DNA from: Reticulascus tulasneorum
Taxonomy: Eukaryota > Ascomycota > Sordariomycetes > Glomerellales > Reticulascaceae
Direction: 5' to 3'
DNA length: 64,000 nt
NCBI GenBank assembly: GCA_001557505.1
Contig: LSAX01000002.1
Span: 2,666,001 to 2,730,000 of the forward strand
Made by a program: the position numbers and the translations under genes. Under the pieces are notes generated by a model. The model worked only from the letters and a program-made list of their open reading frames with translations, was not told the origin of the DNA and made no database searches. Positions 47,800-59,945 of this stretch are shown one piece after another. Every line of letters starts with the position of its first letter. Position 1 is the first letter of the stretch.

Positions 47800-50700
47800 C
47801 TAGCTCAGCCCGAGTTCCTCGACGACATTTCTGATTTGCCCCTTTTCCGCCTTCCCCCAGTCAACGCTCTTCAACGACTCGGCCTTGACGTCGTCGCAGC
47901 CCAGAAGTCCCCAAACAACATCCACGACGTAAGTTCTCACCTTCGGCCAGGGGTGAAACATCAACGCCCCGAGCCTCTTCCTCGCCTCCCTCACACCCTC
48001 CTGTCTCTTGCGTCCCAGATCCCCCTCGTCCTCGGCCGCTGCGTCATCCAGCCCAGCAACGCATCCATAGACCTTGACACACGCCTCCAGTTTCCGGACG
48101 TTGCCCGTCTTGTAGCCGGCCTTCTGCACGAGGAGACACAAATGCCGCAGATCCACCTCCTTGCATTGCTGGAACAGCTCGACGTGGAAGAGGAACGCCA
48201 CGATCTCGAGCGTCGGCACGACGACACGGTCCTGGCCTTGTCGTGTCTTCAGGTTGGACACGAGAGCGCTGCACACGTGAAGAAGGTTTGCAGCCGAGGC
48301 CGAGCAAAATTCCGATAGCGCGGCGCGGCTGGCGATCACGAGGTCTTCGTTGCCTGTGTCCGCCGAGGTCACGTAGCCCGCGAGGAGCTCTGCTATCCAG
48401 CTACCCGAGTCTGACTTTGCAGTCGCCGATATTGCCGGGTGAAGACAGTCCTTCGCGTACAGGCTCAGGAGCGTCTGGAAGTAGGTTTTGGAGGAGAAAG
48501 TGAGTTTCATGAATCCTGATGCGTAACTATCCTTCCGAATTAGCATCCAGTCACTATTTCATACTCGAAGCTCTGCACAAACCTTGGGCGTAGTGATAGG
48601 CCGAGAACCGCATGGGCCTCTGTGCGGACACGGTCCAGTTTCTCAGCTGCCAAACGTAGAATTCTCAGAAACAGCTTTGACACAGCTGTCTGGAGCCAAG
48701 AATCATCCTCGGTAGCCGTCTCAAGGGATGTCCACAGGGACTTGGTCGCCCTGATGGCTTCCAGCCGAACATGTGATCCCACATCGCCCCGTGCGGTCGA
48801 CGTGTAGTCATTGAGCCCCTCAGCCAGCATGTTCAGGAAGACCAGTGGCTGTTCCCTGAGCACGACGCTCTGGGTTAAACTTTGGAGGATAGATACTCTC
48901 GTTTCAATGTCATTATCAGTAGCCCATCGCGCCAGGATGATATCGCTCGTTATGCTTCTTTCCACGTCTTTTGACGTGCGCCCTGTAGCAGTGATGGAGT
49001 GCGCCATAGTGAGAGCGAAGAAGTAACCGCTCTCGTGTGTGGTACGAGAGGTAGGGCGATGCCGCACAGCATCTGCCCATCGGCGGATGATCCTGCCACG
49101 CTCGTCTGGCGTTGAAAAGACCAGCAGAATCAGCGACGCTTCGGACGCGGCTGTTATGGCTTCTTTTTCTGGACGGTTTAATCCCGCGTCGATGACTTCA
49201 CCGAAAGTTGACACGCTTTTAAGTACCTCGTCCGGGATATTTTCCAGGGCGTCGACCGCTGAAATCAGCTCGAGTAGACTGCCAGTTTCCTTAGTCGATA
49301 ATACCTCCTGCCCAGGCCGCAGTTTGAGACCCGTGAGTTCCGAAGATGCACCCTCTGCGCTTATACTAGCTGCCTGGAGTATAGGCAGCAGGGAAATAAT
49401 CAATCGGCTTGCTGCCTCGGCGACCAATTCGGGTCGGCGGTAGTTAGTGTCTTTGGAATCCTGCATTATCATGCCGACTTCGCCGATTATGTGGCGAAGG
49501 GTCGCTTGTGTCTGAGCGCAGGCTATATCGCCACTCTCTCCTTCCGTGATTATTAACTCGGGAAACTTGTCCAGGACAGCTGCGAAACATAGTAGTAATC
49601 CGTGCCTCTCATCGACTTGACGAAGTTGAAGTGTTTTCAGCCTTTCCAGTATCATCTGAATACATTTCTTAAACTGGCTCAAGGAGCTCGATGTGTCTGT
49701 TCTAGAGAGTTCCAACGTCAAGGTACCGAAGGAAGTTCCAGCAACTCGTCGGGACGCAGCATCTCCATCTCCGATTCCTCGCCAACCTAGCAGAGCATCA
49801 AGTAGTGCCTCCCCGTATTGACTTGATAGTCTTGCCGAGTTCAATGCGACTTCCTGGATGGCCCGGGATCGTAGAGCAACAGAATGGTAATCAACTGTTT
49901 GCACGACCCAGATACCCTGTTCCACTGTATCGGGGTGTCTCCCAATCAGCTCCTGCAGCGCCGCCGAGGAGCCGCGACGGATGTTGCCCGCAGAATCGAG
50001 GGATGCTGCAATGACCAATTCCGTGGCCAGGACTTGCAGGACCGAGGCTTCTTCTTTGTAATGTCTCGCTGCGATGACTGATTTAGTAGGAACGGCGAGC
50101 AGCTCCTCTGTCGTATATCGTCGTGCCAGTGCCCAGATCCCGAAGCATGCAGCATCCCGCACATTAGTTCCTATTGAGCCTCCCGATGTGCTGCGTTTCT
50201 CAAATGACAAGCCCAGGAGCAGACCGTGTACTATGTCCGGCAGCTGGCTTGCTGGTGGTGATCTCCGGTATAGAAGATGCGAGAGAGTCAGCACCAGCCC
50301 ATGCCACTCGAGAGGATCTACCGCTCCAAGATCCCGAACTGGTATGGAATCGGGCTTTTTCGGGTTCTTCACCCAAAGAACGTTGCGGTTGAGCGACTCT
50401 AATACCGCCTCGACAACTTGATAAGCCATGTCTGGGTCGAGCTTCAATGTGATGATGCTCAGTGCCTTGCTCGCTGTTAGTCTCACAGGCGTGTCGTTGT
50501 CAACAAGACACTCCAATAGATAGCTGATCGAATTTTCCACCAATTCAGTGCCTGCCATATCCTGGGCCGTTTGGCTGAGCACAAGTACCGTCACAGACCG
50601 AATGACCTTGATGATCATCTTTCGTGCTACCGCGAAAGCCCGAATTGCCTCGGCGACAGTGCTCTCGGCGTTCGATACTGCATACGCAGCATCAAAGATC

Positions 50701-51685
50701 CTTGGGAGGTACTTGTCTAAGTCTGATGTATTGACGGACGATCGTAGCACACCGGCAAGGAAGGACAAAACTCCTATGTAGAAATACGGAGTCTGCGGAG
50801 GCTCGTTCTGGGATGGCCGGAGCGATGCCAATGCCCAGTTCACAAGGGCGTTCAGAACTCCCAGCTCTTGCATATCCCGACGCATGGCAATCCTAACAAG
50901 AAGATCCCGGGCGCCGTCTCGTTCCTTTCCGGGAGACTCGAGATACTTGATAGCCAGAGGCAAGACCCTAATCGTGATTCCGGGAAGACCAGCAGGCCAT
51001 TCAAAGTTCGGGATGGTAGGCAGCGCCGTATCATCCATGTCCCCGGATGAAATCGTAGCAAGATCGAACGGCGCCAGAAGAAGATGCGACAGCCACAGGA
51101 GAACTATGTAGCGCTCCTCCCAGGTCCAGCTGGCCGTGGCAGCGGCATTCATCGAAGGCCTGGCATGTTCGGCGCCTTCGATCGCGGAGAGAAGCAGCTC
51201 GAGATACCGCGTCTCGACGTTGAAGAACCGCACCACGACCTTGGCGCCACGAATCTTGCAGAAGGTGTACAAGATCTGACAGATGGCGCTGGGCAAGGGC
51301 TCAAGTAGCTTCGATCGAGTAGATAGCGGCCTGGCCCTGCGCTGACTCTTCTGATGCTCCAAGTATGCTTCAGCGAGCATCGGGAGCCACTTTGGCAAAT
51401 GCGGGTCAAGAAGCTGGGGCAGTTCCTGGAAAGGATCAAGCAGCTTCGGGGCGAAATGGTTAGCTAGCAAACACAGAGTCCATGCAAGGTCAATTCGTGA
51501 CAGCGGGCTCTCACTTTGGAAGTCAGCCTGCTTGTCTCCCAGGCCCGGACGCGGGAACGGAGGTGTAGGCCGCCGTTTGCATCCTGCCTTCGCAGGAACG
51601 GCTGCAGAGACCGGTCGAAATCCGCGATGAAATCGCCCGACACCTTCTGGAGCTTGATATCTTTGTCATCTTCTGGCGCGTCCAT
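47800..51685 (-). CDS. Tubulin-specific chaperone D (cofactor D; Alp1/Cin1)
   Basis: This cofactor handles beta-tubulin during alpha/beta-heterodimer assembly and recycling. The predicted protein is about 1252 residues (human TBCD 1192), built of HEAT-like helical repeats. Three exons: 51685-51515 (MDAPEDDKDIKLQKVSG..), 51443-48583, and 48526-47800. Recognisable segments include FQELPQLLDPHLPKWLP, RYIVLLWLSHLLLAPFDL, VRLTASKALSIITLKLDP and RDLGAVDPLEWHGLVLTLSH, with the C-terminal helical domain in exon 3. Two boundaries are unsure. Intron 1 starts GTGAGA, and the join that keeps the conserved LLDPFQELPQ uses an AAG acceptor (51444); the canonical TTCCAG further on would delete LLDPFQ. Intron 2 is 56 bp with donor GTTTGT (48582) or only 38 bp with GTATGA (48564). 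Family identity is secure. Its function complements dynein in this window, though both are ordinary housekeeping genes. Confidence 0.9.
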
Positions 51686-52313
51686 CTCGGCGAGAACTCC
51701 CTAGACTAGGACGCTGGGGTGGGAGGTATGAGAGTCGTTGTGCCCTTCATTGAGGTGCAGTTAGATCAGAGGAATAACTCTGTGCCTCACCGAGATTCAA
51801 AGCAAAGTATGATCAGATCAATGATAGCATTCTAACAGAACACAGGCAGATTAATGATCTATTTCGTTCCCGCTGGCACGCATTTAAGCTCAGGCAGCCA
51901 TTTAAATTATGGAGGCTCTAATAGTGGTTGAGAAATTGTAAGAAGGCAGTCAAGAATGGCACAGTGCTGTAGTCACAGTCTTTTGAGGCTTTCGGCACCG
52001 TACAACGGCTACTTCTTACAGAATGTTCGGTCATTCGCAGCATTCTAGGCTCCTCGAAAGAGTCTTGTTTCATTACAATCAAAGAATATGTACTGATTAT
52101 GCAAACCTGGGCAAGCACGAAGCTGTTTACAATAGTCAACCAATTACCCCGTCAATATGTACGTTGATCTAGTTCCCCATTTGCCGCGTCAACGCCAGTC
52201 CAATGTATACCAGTATACCACGCCTCCGGCAATGCATGCAAATTGCAACATCGTCTGCAGAGGTTCCAACACCTCATTGTACATTATACCCTGAGTCCTT
52301 TCCTGGAATCTCT
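51686..52313. other. Intergenic: TBCD 5' flank and EMP70 3' flank
   Basis: These 628 bases lie between two minus-strand genes. They are A/T-rich at 51780-52140 and should contain the TBCD promoter and EMP70 3' UTR. No frame or repeat is supportable. Confidence 0.5.
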
Positions 52314-54594
52314 CTAGTCGGCTTTGATAGCCCTGCATAAATGTTAGTGATTGTCTGCGTAGCACCGATATGAATAGCTGAGACTTACCCGTAAATCCTC
52401 CGCACGAAGGCATAGGCACACAGGAAGCCGACGGTGCCGGTCAACAAGCCGTACACGCAGCAAGCCATGAAGCTGTAGCTGAAGAACAGCATACTGCTGA
52501 CAAAGCCGGTGATGTGCAGCTTGAAGAAGTAGTACCACACGCAGTACAAGAACACCCAAGCAGCGGAACCGCCGCCGACGAAGAACGATTGCCACCACCA
52601 GTTGTAGTTCTCCGAACACAGCTGAATGTAAATCGTGACGACAGTAACCTCGGCGATAGTAACGATGAGAATGACAGACACAACAGCCAGGAAGCCGAAA
52701 ACGTAGTAGTATCCGCTCTTGTCCTGCCACACCGATTGGAAGACGAACAGAAGCTCGATGAAGATGACCGCGAAAGGAATTAGCCCCGCGAGGAGGATAG
52801 ATTGGGCCGACTTGATATACCAAGCTTGCTGGGGAATCTGGCGAGGTATAGTGCTGGTTTTGGTCGGATGCTCCCAGGTGCCTCCCCGGACAGAGCCAAA
52901 CCATGAGCCCGCGTAGACCAAAGGTACCTGGACGCATAGCCAGAGGAAGACCATGGCAAGCAAGGTGCCAAACGGTATGGCTGTGCTCGAGGCTTGAGCC
53001 CAAACGAAGAGGTTCAGTACGAAGATGAGACCGAACAAGAGACCCGGGAATAGGCAAGCAGTGACCAGGGCGTTGCGTCGGAAGTCCTGTCCGTCGAAAG
53101 TCTTGTAGACCATAGCAGAGAAGTAGCCAGAGAAAAGACCGGCGAAGACGAACAACCCTACTCCCACGCTAATGAATCCGCCACGGAAACTGGGATTCAA
53201 GATGCCCAAGGCACTGAGTGCCACCAATCCGACTGCCATAAATAGCAACTGCATTCCTGAGCCAACCAGAGGCGCAAGCAAATAGCCATAGCGGGGAGTT
53301 CTGAAAACATCGGCATGAAGCAGCTTCCATCCAGTAACGTCCTCCAGAGCCTCCTCGTCAGACGAGATATCTGCGTCGCTGCCGGCTTCCGCCTCTTGTT
53401 CGAGTAGCCCGCCCTGCTTCTCCAGGAGTTTCGGTGTCCTCGAGCCGGACTTCTTGCGTCTGAGCCTTGCTTTGCCTTCCTCAATGGAGTTCTCCTTGTA
53501 TCCCTTAATGTCGCTTCGTATGGTCTTGGCGAGGATCATCAAAACGATACCTGTGAGGAGGCCGCAGATGATCAGGGAGTTTACGATCGCCAGCCAATGA
53601 ATCTTGGAGCCCTCCTCTTGATTCACGAAGTACAAGTCCCACCGTCTAGACCACTCGACACTTTCGTCTTCGCGGAAGTACACCGAGTACGTGTAGGGGA
53701 TAGTCAGCTTCGAGCCATCGTCGAGATCCTCATGTTCTTCGGGGTAGTATGACGAATGTGGGTACTGCACAGATAGATCAGAGGTCCGGTTCGGCGCCAA
53801 ATAGAGCTCGAAGTTCTGGTCGATGTCGTGCAAGTCCGCAGGGCATCCCTTGCTATCCCGCTTGTTCTGTGGCCCGACGCTCTTGGTATACACCTCGAAA
53901 CCAACAATGACCTTTCCGCCCTTGTCGCCGGCCCTTCCCGGTGCCCTGCGGTACCGAATGACGACTGTATGGTGATTGTTGATGAAGTATCGTGGTCTGC
54001 CGGTGCTGGAGGAGTAATCCGTGAATCCCAGCTTGAACCCCGCTGCGTAGTACTTCCTCGATTTGTCCACCGTCACAAAGCTTGTCGCGCCAGGTAGATT
54101 GTCGACAATCCACTCGACCACGTAGCCGTCGTGCACCATCTCCCGTGCCCGCCGCAAGTCCTTCCTGCTAATCTCTCGGTTGCACAGCAGAGTGCACTCC
54201 CGGTCCTGCATCATCGCAAGATCGATATCCGAGGTCGTTATTCGGTCGCCACGGAGTACTTCGCCCAAGTTGAGCGGGATGCTCTGCCCGCTGAGGAAGC
54301 CGGACCCGGCCCGGTGCTGCCCGGTGGGAGGGCAGACGAAAGGCAGATCGTAGTATGCATACTGCAGCTGGGTATTATCGGAATAGACCTTATTCACTAG
54401 TAGGGGGATCTGCTCGGCGTCCTTGTAGCTCTTGATCGACCAGCCTGTCCACGAGAAAGCAGTCAGCACGAGGTCCAAAAGCACAACGGACTTGTGTGCC
54501 GAATATCCGTACCTGGAATATAGAACCCATCAGTTGGAGCGAGAAGTAGCAGCGACACCAGGCATCCCCAGCCTGCTTTGAACGACTGTCGCAT
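52314..54594 (-). CDS. EMP70: Transmembrane 9 / nonaspanin protein (Emp70 type)
   Basis: A multispanning endosome/Golgi membrane protein of the TM9SF family, 718 residues. Exon 1 (54594-54513) encodes a signal peptide (MRQSFKAGWGCLVSLLLLAP) ending FYIP. Exon 2 (54444-52389) continues GWSIKSYKDAEQIPLLVNKV with the large lumenal domain (YYDLPFVCPP, GYVVEWIVDNLPGA, AAGFKLGF). Next come an acidic/basic cytosolic linker, GWKLLHADVFR, and about eight further membrane helices, including the family hallmarks HPTKTSTIPRQIP and WYIKSAQSILLAG. Exon 3 (52332-52314) adds AIKAD after FVRRIYG, so the protein ends in K-A-D, the K-x-D COPI-retrieval signal of this family (yeast Emp70 ends in KVD). Introns are GTACGG..GACAG and GTAAGT..ATGCAG. 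The last exon is only 19 bases and easily missed: a one-exon prediction would stop at TAA inside the donor. Confidence 0.94.
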
Positions 54595-56086
54595 CGTGTC
54601 TCCCGAACGTCCACGACGTGTAACTACCGCATGAAATACCGCCGTAATAAGTCGAAAATTGGCCCTGAACCGCGCTTAGTCCCGTGTTGGAACTGAGATT
54701 TGGCCAAATTAGAGGTCCTGGGAAGAGTGCTTTAGTAAGGAGATGTCGCGTTCGTTTCGATTCGTGGCTTGTACTCTCAGCCGCCACACTCTTTCTCCAG
54801 CGTCTAAGAGCTGGTCGAATGAAACGAGTGGAATCGGTACGAAGTACCGGATGTATGGCTGGGATTACGGAAAGATCGGTGCTTGACGAACTGAGCAGTG
54901 CTTCGGCGGTGGGCGGGCAGTGTTCGAGTTGGACCTAAATGCTGACTGTGCGGCCTACAGGAGGAGAAGGATGATGATGAAGGCTGCAGCGTATCTCTCT
55001 CTTTTTTTTTTTTTTTTTTTTGGGATCCAGGAGGATGACCCTTATCCCCAAGTGATCGCACGAAAAAGAAAAGAATTGGCTATCTGGAATGTCTTCCGGT
55101 AAAACGAAACCGAACCGCAAACGGGAAAGGGAGAAGGAGCGAGGCCGAGACGAGAATAATTGGACAGGGCTGCACACGAACGCGGAAAGTGTCTGATAGG
55201 GACAATCACGTGTGGGAATTAAGGCTAAAATAGAGGCCACTTTTTAGGGGGGGGGGGGGTGAGTGCTTGAAATGCCGAACCGTAGGGGGAGAGCTGCAAA
55301 GGACGCTAGCTCCTTTGCCGCCATTTGGGAACCCAGGTAGGTATGTATCCCAGCCGCTTTGGGCTTCAAATGTGCAAAGACCACATGCTGGCCCTCGATG
55401 CTTCTGCAAGCGTCTCTCAAAGTTGTACTGCACTGTTGACTAACAAGATGCTTGGCTGACCGAACGGCCATTTCACGGTCATCATGCAAGCATCTATTTT
55501 TGCTAAGGGCTTGGTGAGCGAGGAGATGGGTATTCACCTTAAAGCCTATTCGTTAGTCTCCTACACCGGGATCCTGCTGACCTTCTTGACGACAATGATG
55601 CTGATGCTGATGCTGATGCTGATGATGATGATGACCGTTACCAAACCCTGGCAATAGACTCGTATCGTACCTAGGTAAATCGGCATTGTCATTAACCGTA
55701 CTTCACAGAAGCAGTCACCTGAACCAACTCGGTTTTCCAGATATTATGTTAAATATATTTCTGCAAATTCCACCATATACTGCCATTCTGTATTGCTACA
55801 AGGGGGTATTGAAACCAACATATAGACAAAGAAAAAGAAAGAAAGAAGCTCCAAAGAAACTGGTCCGTATACCTACGACCATTTGTTCCATTCTTTTGAT
55901 AGTCCTGACCCCAACCTCAATCCCAGTTCCAATTCCAATCCCAATCCGTAACTCCGTGCAGGATACGATCGTAGTTGAATAATCCGTTCCCACATAGCCG
56001 TGACATATGAAACCCAAAGCTCAAATCAAAGCGTCCACATCATATCCGTAGTCATTATTAATATTTCCGTCTTTGTTCCTGAACGC
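54595..56086. other. Intergenic: EMP70 promoter and arrestin 3' flank
   Basis: This 1.5-kb region contains a 20-T run (55002-55021), a 13-G run (55247-55259), a GATGCT/GATG microsatellite (55595-55634) and TACCTAGGTA-type motifs at 55334-55346 and 55669-55680. No coding frame is supportable. Confidence 0.5.
55595..55634. repeat. GATGCT/GATG microsatellite
   Basis: Four CTGATG units flanked by GATGAT units, between the EMP70 and arrestin genes. Confidence 0.8.
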
Positions 56087-57580
56087 TTAGACAGCCCTCG
56101 CGGTTGGCCGCCTCATCATCAGACTAAGGTCGTCGTAGCCAGGGAGTACGCTGTTGCCCTGCAGTTCTGGCGCTGGCATCACAAGAACTCGTGGTCGCAG
56201 ATGATCGTCCGCCGCCTGCGCTTCCTGTTGAGCCATGGCCAGGTCGAAGCTGGGAAGGCCCATATCCTGGTCAGAATAGAGTGCCATTTCCTGCGGCTCC
56301 ATGGCGATTTGAAGGGGAATCGATAGGTTGATCTTCGAGTCGCCGATGGTCAGAGCTAGCTGCAAAGTGTAGACCCTTGAGATGAGGCAGGAATGGAAGC
56401 TCGGCAAGAACATCTTCTTGGAAGTTGGCAGCTTGAATGGGATCTGAAGGGTTGAGGTGTGGAAGACCGGGGACGACTGGCTCTTGGAGCTGTTTCGTCG
56501 CCCAGGGCTCCGGCGAGGCTGCTCTGAATCCGTGTGCGCCGCCACGCCGCCATCGCTCGAGTAGCCGGAATCCCGGCGCGCTGCAGAAGAGAGCTGTTGT
56601 TGCCATTGAATCTTGTTCGCGGAGGTTGAGAATAGGGGCACCGTAGTTGAGTAGTTCAGGATCTGCTGAATGCTATAATCACCTCGCGAATCGCCGAGGT
56701 TAGGAAGCTTCGTCATTGGCGTCCCGCTGAAGTAGGTTCGAGATTGGAGCTTGGCAGACACGGCATTCAGCTTCGGGGCTGATATATCGCCAGTCAGGGG
56801 GTCGAATCTTAAGTTGACCAGGACCGAAGAACCAGAAGCACCGTGTCCGTCAGCATTCATATGGATTGCTGACGGTTGCGCTGCAGTGGCTACGATGTGA
56901 CCCTGCTTTCCGGAGAAGAGGTTCTTTCGAATGGTCTTGGTCTTGCTCAGAGAATAGCCCTTGTCTTGCTTGGTGATGTTCATCGGGGGATCCTCCGGCG
57001 ATGATGGAAGAACGTTGATTCTCTGCATGCTCTCCATCACCTTCACTGGTCGTCCGAACTCAACCAGCCTCAGAACTCGAGCCTTGACAGAATACTCGAC
57101 ATGGGACACATCCGGTGAAAGGTCGTCCCTTTCCCAGGTACCCATAGACGGGGGCAACCGCATGTGGCAGTCATGGACATGGTCAGCGAGGGCTGTGTGG
57201 TTGCACGCGTTGACAGTGAGATGGTGGGGAATGACGAAGTTGAATGGTATCTTGTAAGTGGTGCCGGCCTCGTACACCCTGGGTACGGGGAAACTCGACT
57301 CCGAAATGGGCATGTTCAACTTGAGGAAGGTGTGCTGTGCCTGAGTTGGGATCTGAACCGCAGCGATTCTGGTCTTGGAGGCGCCGACCAGGAGAATCTG
57401 CAGATGGTCGAATCGGCTGTCCCTCCATGGGTTGATTGTGACCTCCCCGCAGATTGCTGATCCGGAGGTGTAGATCTTGGAGTTGTAGTGGCCATCAATA
57501 TTGATGGCCACACTGGGCTGCCTCACGAGAGGGGCCGGTGCCATCGTGCGGATGGAGCTGGTCTCACTGCTGCTGGACAT
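56087..57580 (-). CDS. Arrestin-like (alpha-arrestin fold) protein
   Basis: A 497-residue protein in one exon from the ATG at 57580 (MSSSSETSSIRTMAPAP); the frame is open further upstream but only from a TTG. An N-terminal arrestin beta-sandwich (about 20-175) includes SGSAICGEVTINP, HLQILLVGASKTR, TYKIPFNFVIPHHL and VEYSVKARV. A C-terminal arrestin domain (about 225-420) includes LVNLRFDPLTGD and YTLQLALTIGDSKINLSIPL, interrupted by a Ser/Arg-rich loop (RRDSGYSSDGG). Alpha-arrestins usually link the Rsp5 ubiquitin ligase to cargo through PPxY motifs; I see no PPxY here, so this one may act through a partner or as a scaffold. The cytosolic location is inferred. The family call is good, the specific subgroup unknown. 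Confidence 0.8.
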   Translation of the reverse strand: MSSSSETSSIRTMAPAPLVRQPSVAINIDGHYNSKIYTSGSAICGEVTINPWRDSRFDHLQILLVGASKTRIAAVQIPTQAQHTFLKLNMPISESSFPVPRVYEAGTTYKIPFNFVIPHHLTVNACNHTALADHVHDCHMRLPPSMGTWERDDLSPDVSHVEYSVKARVLRLVEFGRPVKVMESMQRINVLPSSPEDPPMNITKQDKGYSLSKTKTIRKNLFSGKQGHIVATAAQPSAIHMNADGHGASGSSVLVNLRFDPLTGDISAPKLNAVSAKLQSRTYFSGTPMTKLPNLGDSRGDYSIQQILNYSTTVPLFSTSANKIQWQQQLSSAARRDSGYSSDGGVAAHTDSEQPRRSPGRRNSSKSQSSPVFHTSTLQIPFKLPTSKKMFLPSFHSCLISRVYTLQLALTIGDSKINLSIPLQIAMEPQEMALYSDQDMGLPSFDLAMAQQEAQAADDHLRPRVLVMPAPELQGNSVLPGYDDLSLMMRRPTARAV

Positions 57581-58409
57581 GATTGCTTCTTGTTGTTCAG
57601 CGATAGCGCCGAGTGTTGACGGAGGTGGATGGTGGGGAGACAAGATGTCTCAGGGGGTGAGAAGGTAAGATGAATGCCTTGTTTGATTGTTGTAAGCCTG
57701 ATTGATGGATGGATTGATATATGTAGGTGAGGGGATGGTAGTTGTTATCTCTTGTGTCATCTGAGAAGGGTCCAAGACACGTTCTAGAAGCTTTCCAGAT
57801 GGGCTTGGGGCTTATATATGTCTTCGCCTGAGGATGATCTCAAAAGAGTCAACCAAGGAGTTAGGGGATTAGAAATGCAAGACGAGCCAGGGCCAGGAAG
57901 AGGAAAATGCGGTGGTCTGCAGCTCTCCATGACAAGTTGAAGGGCGGAGGTTTCTACTTTAAGGCTGAGTCACAGCAAGGGTGACGACCCGTCCCATCAA
58001 TGCTGCTCGAGGTGGTCCTGGCGAATGTGGACGCGGGGGCCTCTCAAGCCCATCGGCTTTGAGCTTGCGCTTGGGCGGACGGGCGCCAGGAATGGATCAC
58101 CTCAGAGCTTACAGCCTTAGGTGTTTTCCGGTACGTAGACATGTACACAAGCACAAGCTCGAAAACGTACCGGTACTTGGGCTGGTTCCCAAGATCCTGG
58201 CGACCACTAGGCGGGAGGAAGATGGTGGTGAACGAGTGGACAATAGCGACTTGTCGTGCATATCAAAGAGAATAGCGCAGCCACTAACATGAGACGCAGG
58301 CAAGGTTAGCTTCAGTGCAAGAACCGGCCTTTCACGCCCTGTGACTCCTCGCCTAGCGGTGATGGTGGGGACGGTCCTCGTTCCGGGTGTCACCAGGAGC
58401 AGACCTGGG

Positions 58410-58434
58410 GTGGTGGTGGTGGTGGTGGTGGTGG
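58410..58434. repeat. (GTG)n microsatellite
   Basis: About eight TGG/GTG units on the plus strand upstream of the arrestin gene. Confidence 0.85.
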
Positions 58435-59724
58435 TCGCCGCGGGCTATTGTGGCACCCGTAGAGGACTCGGGAGTGAGTGTTCCAGCGCTTGTTGCGGTG
58501 CATTTCACTGCGCAATCTCCAGCAGTTCCGGTCACCCAACAGGGGAGTTTCCCCCAGGTCGGCAACTTCTAGCCCGCCTAACTTAATTATCAGGGATTTA
58601 TTCGTAAGCAACTCTGGGCCATCCGGGTGCAACCTGGCACGCCTGGGTACGTCTCCCATATGGACATTCACACGTCAGTTAAGGTCTGGTCCCTGCTCAC
58701 ACTAACGACCACAGCACCCAGTTCAATCGGCCTAACATAATTAGTTTGTCTCCGGTCTGTTTTCAGTGACCCGGACAGCCTGCCCATGAAACTTCATTTC
58801 AGCCGCCCACCTGCAGCCCTTTGCTTGTCATCGCAAGCCACAATGCCCCGTGTTGTCCCTTCCTAGTGTTAAACTTACCCGCAATTGTCGGTCGGAAAGG
58901 CGTGAAAGTAGTCAAAGTGTACGAGTAGCCAGGGATCCCATTGACCGTCGTTCCGATCCTTGAGGGAAACAATTTCCTTCCTGAGGTTTTCCCCCTCTTG
59001 CGAATTGGACTTCTGCAACAGTCCTTCGTAACCCTGTTTCTCAGAGCAAAGAGAGATCTGCCCCTGTTCTTACCTAGTTGAGCCCAATTGGAGATAGCGG
59101 GATTTCTTAGGTATCACCAGCCGTCCTTCCTCTGACATCAGAATCGCATTGGGATGGACACTCGTGAGAGGGAAATTTTTCCCCCTGTCTCTTGGGAAGA
59201 CATGCCCCCTGTAGCCAGCGTTTATGGTGTCAGTAATCTGGGAGACTTATTAGTAGGACGGTGGCCCAATGTGCCAGGCAGACGCACCCATTCTCGCAAA
59301 CCACTGCCAGATGGGTGGCTGATGGTAGAGCTGGGGGCTCGTATCAGTGGCTGACACGGTATCACGGCACGTCCAGGCATGCAAGCCACGAGGTTCTCGC
59401 GGGCCTCATTCGGAGAGCTGGAAGGACGGATCTACGGGAAGGGGACTGTGAAGGGGTCTGGGGAGTTAGTGATCCCACCTCCACGCGATCAAGTCGTACA
59501 CTGCAATGAGCCTTCATACTTGACCGAAAGCGGGGGAAACGGGTAAGAATAGCGACAGACGTGTGCTCAAGATCTGCAGCTCCTTTGATCTCCCCCAGAC
59601 TTTCCGTAGCCCCAATGCTAGAACGAGGCAATTCTGCCCCGCAGCCCGATATCGCACCCATTTTCCCAACTCGGAATTATATTCACAACAAGCACAGTCT
59701 GTAGCCTTCCAGCCTACCATGCGA

Positions 59725-59742
59725 GGGGGAAAATTTTCCCCC
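59725..59742. repeat. Perfect 18-bp palindrome GGGGGAAAATTTTCCCCC
   Basis: Both strands read identically over 18 bases. Related imperfect sites lie nearby (58542-58555, 59170-59185, 59785-59797, 60773-60785). Confidence 0.9.
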
Positions 59743-59945
59743 GGTTGACTTGGTCGTGGCTCCATGCCAATGCATCCCATTCAAGGGGGAAATTTTCAGT
59801 CACAAGCCCGACAGTTCACCAGGTGTGTCAAGTACCTCTACTTTGGTCAAGGTACAGAAAAGACTCGTACGATGGGCTCGCGGGAAAAGGGGTGGATATC
59901 AATCAATGTTTTGTTTTCTTCCATTTCCAAGGTCTCCGGAGACGA

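Noticed and set aside
57581..57643. Arrestin protein starting at 57643
   Set aside because: The codon is TTG; the ATG at 57580 is the first proper start.
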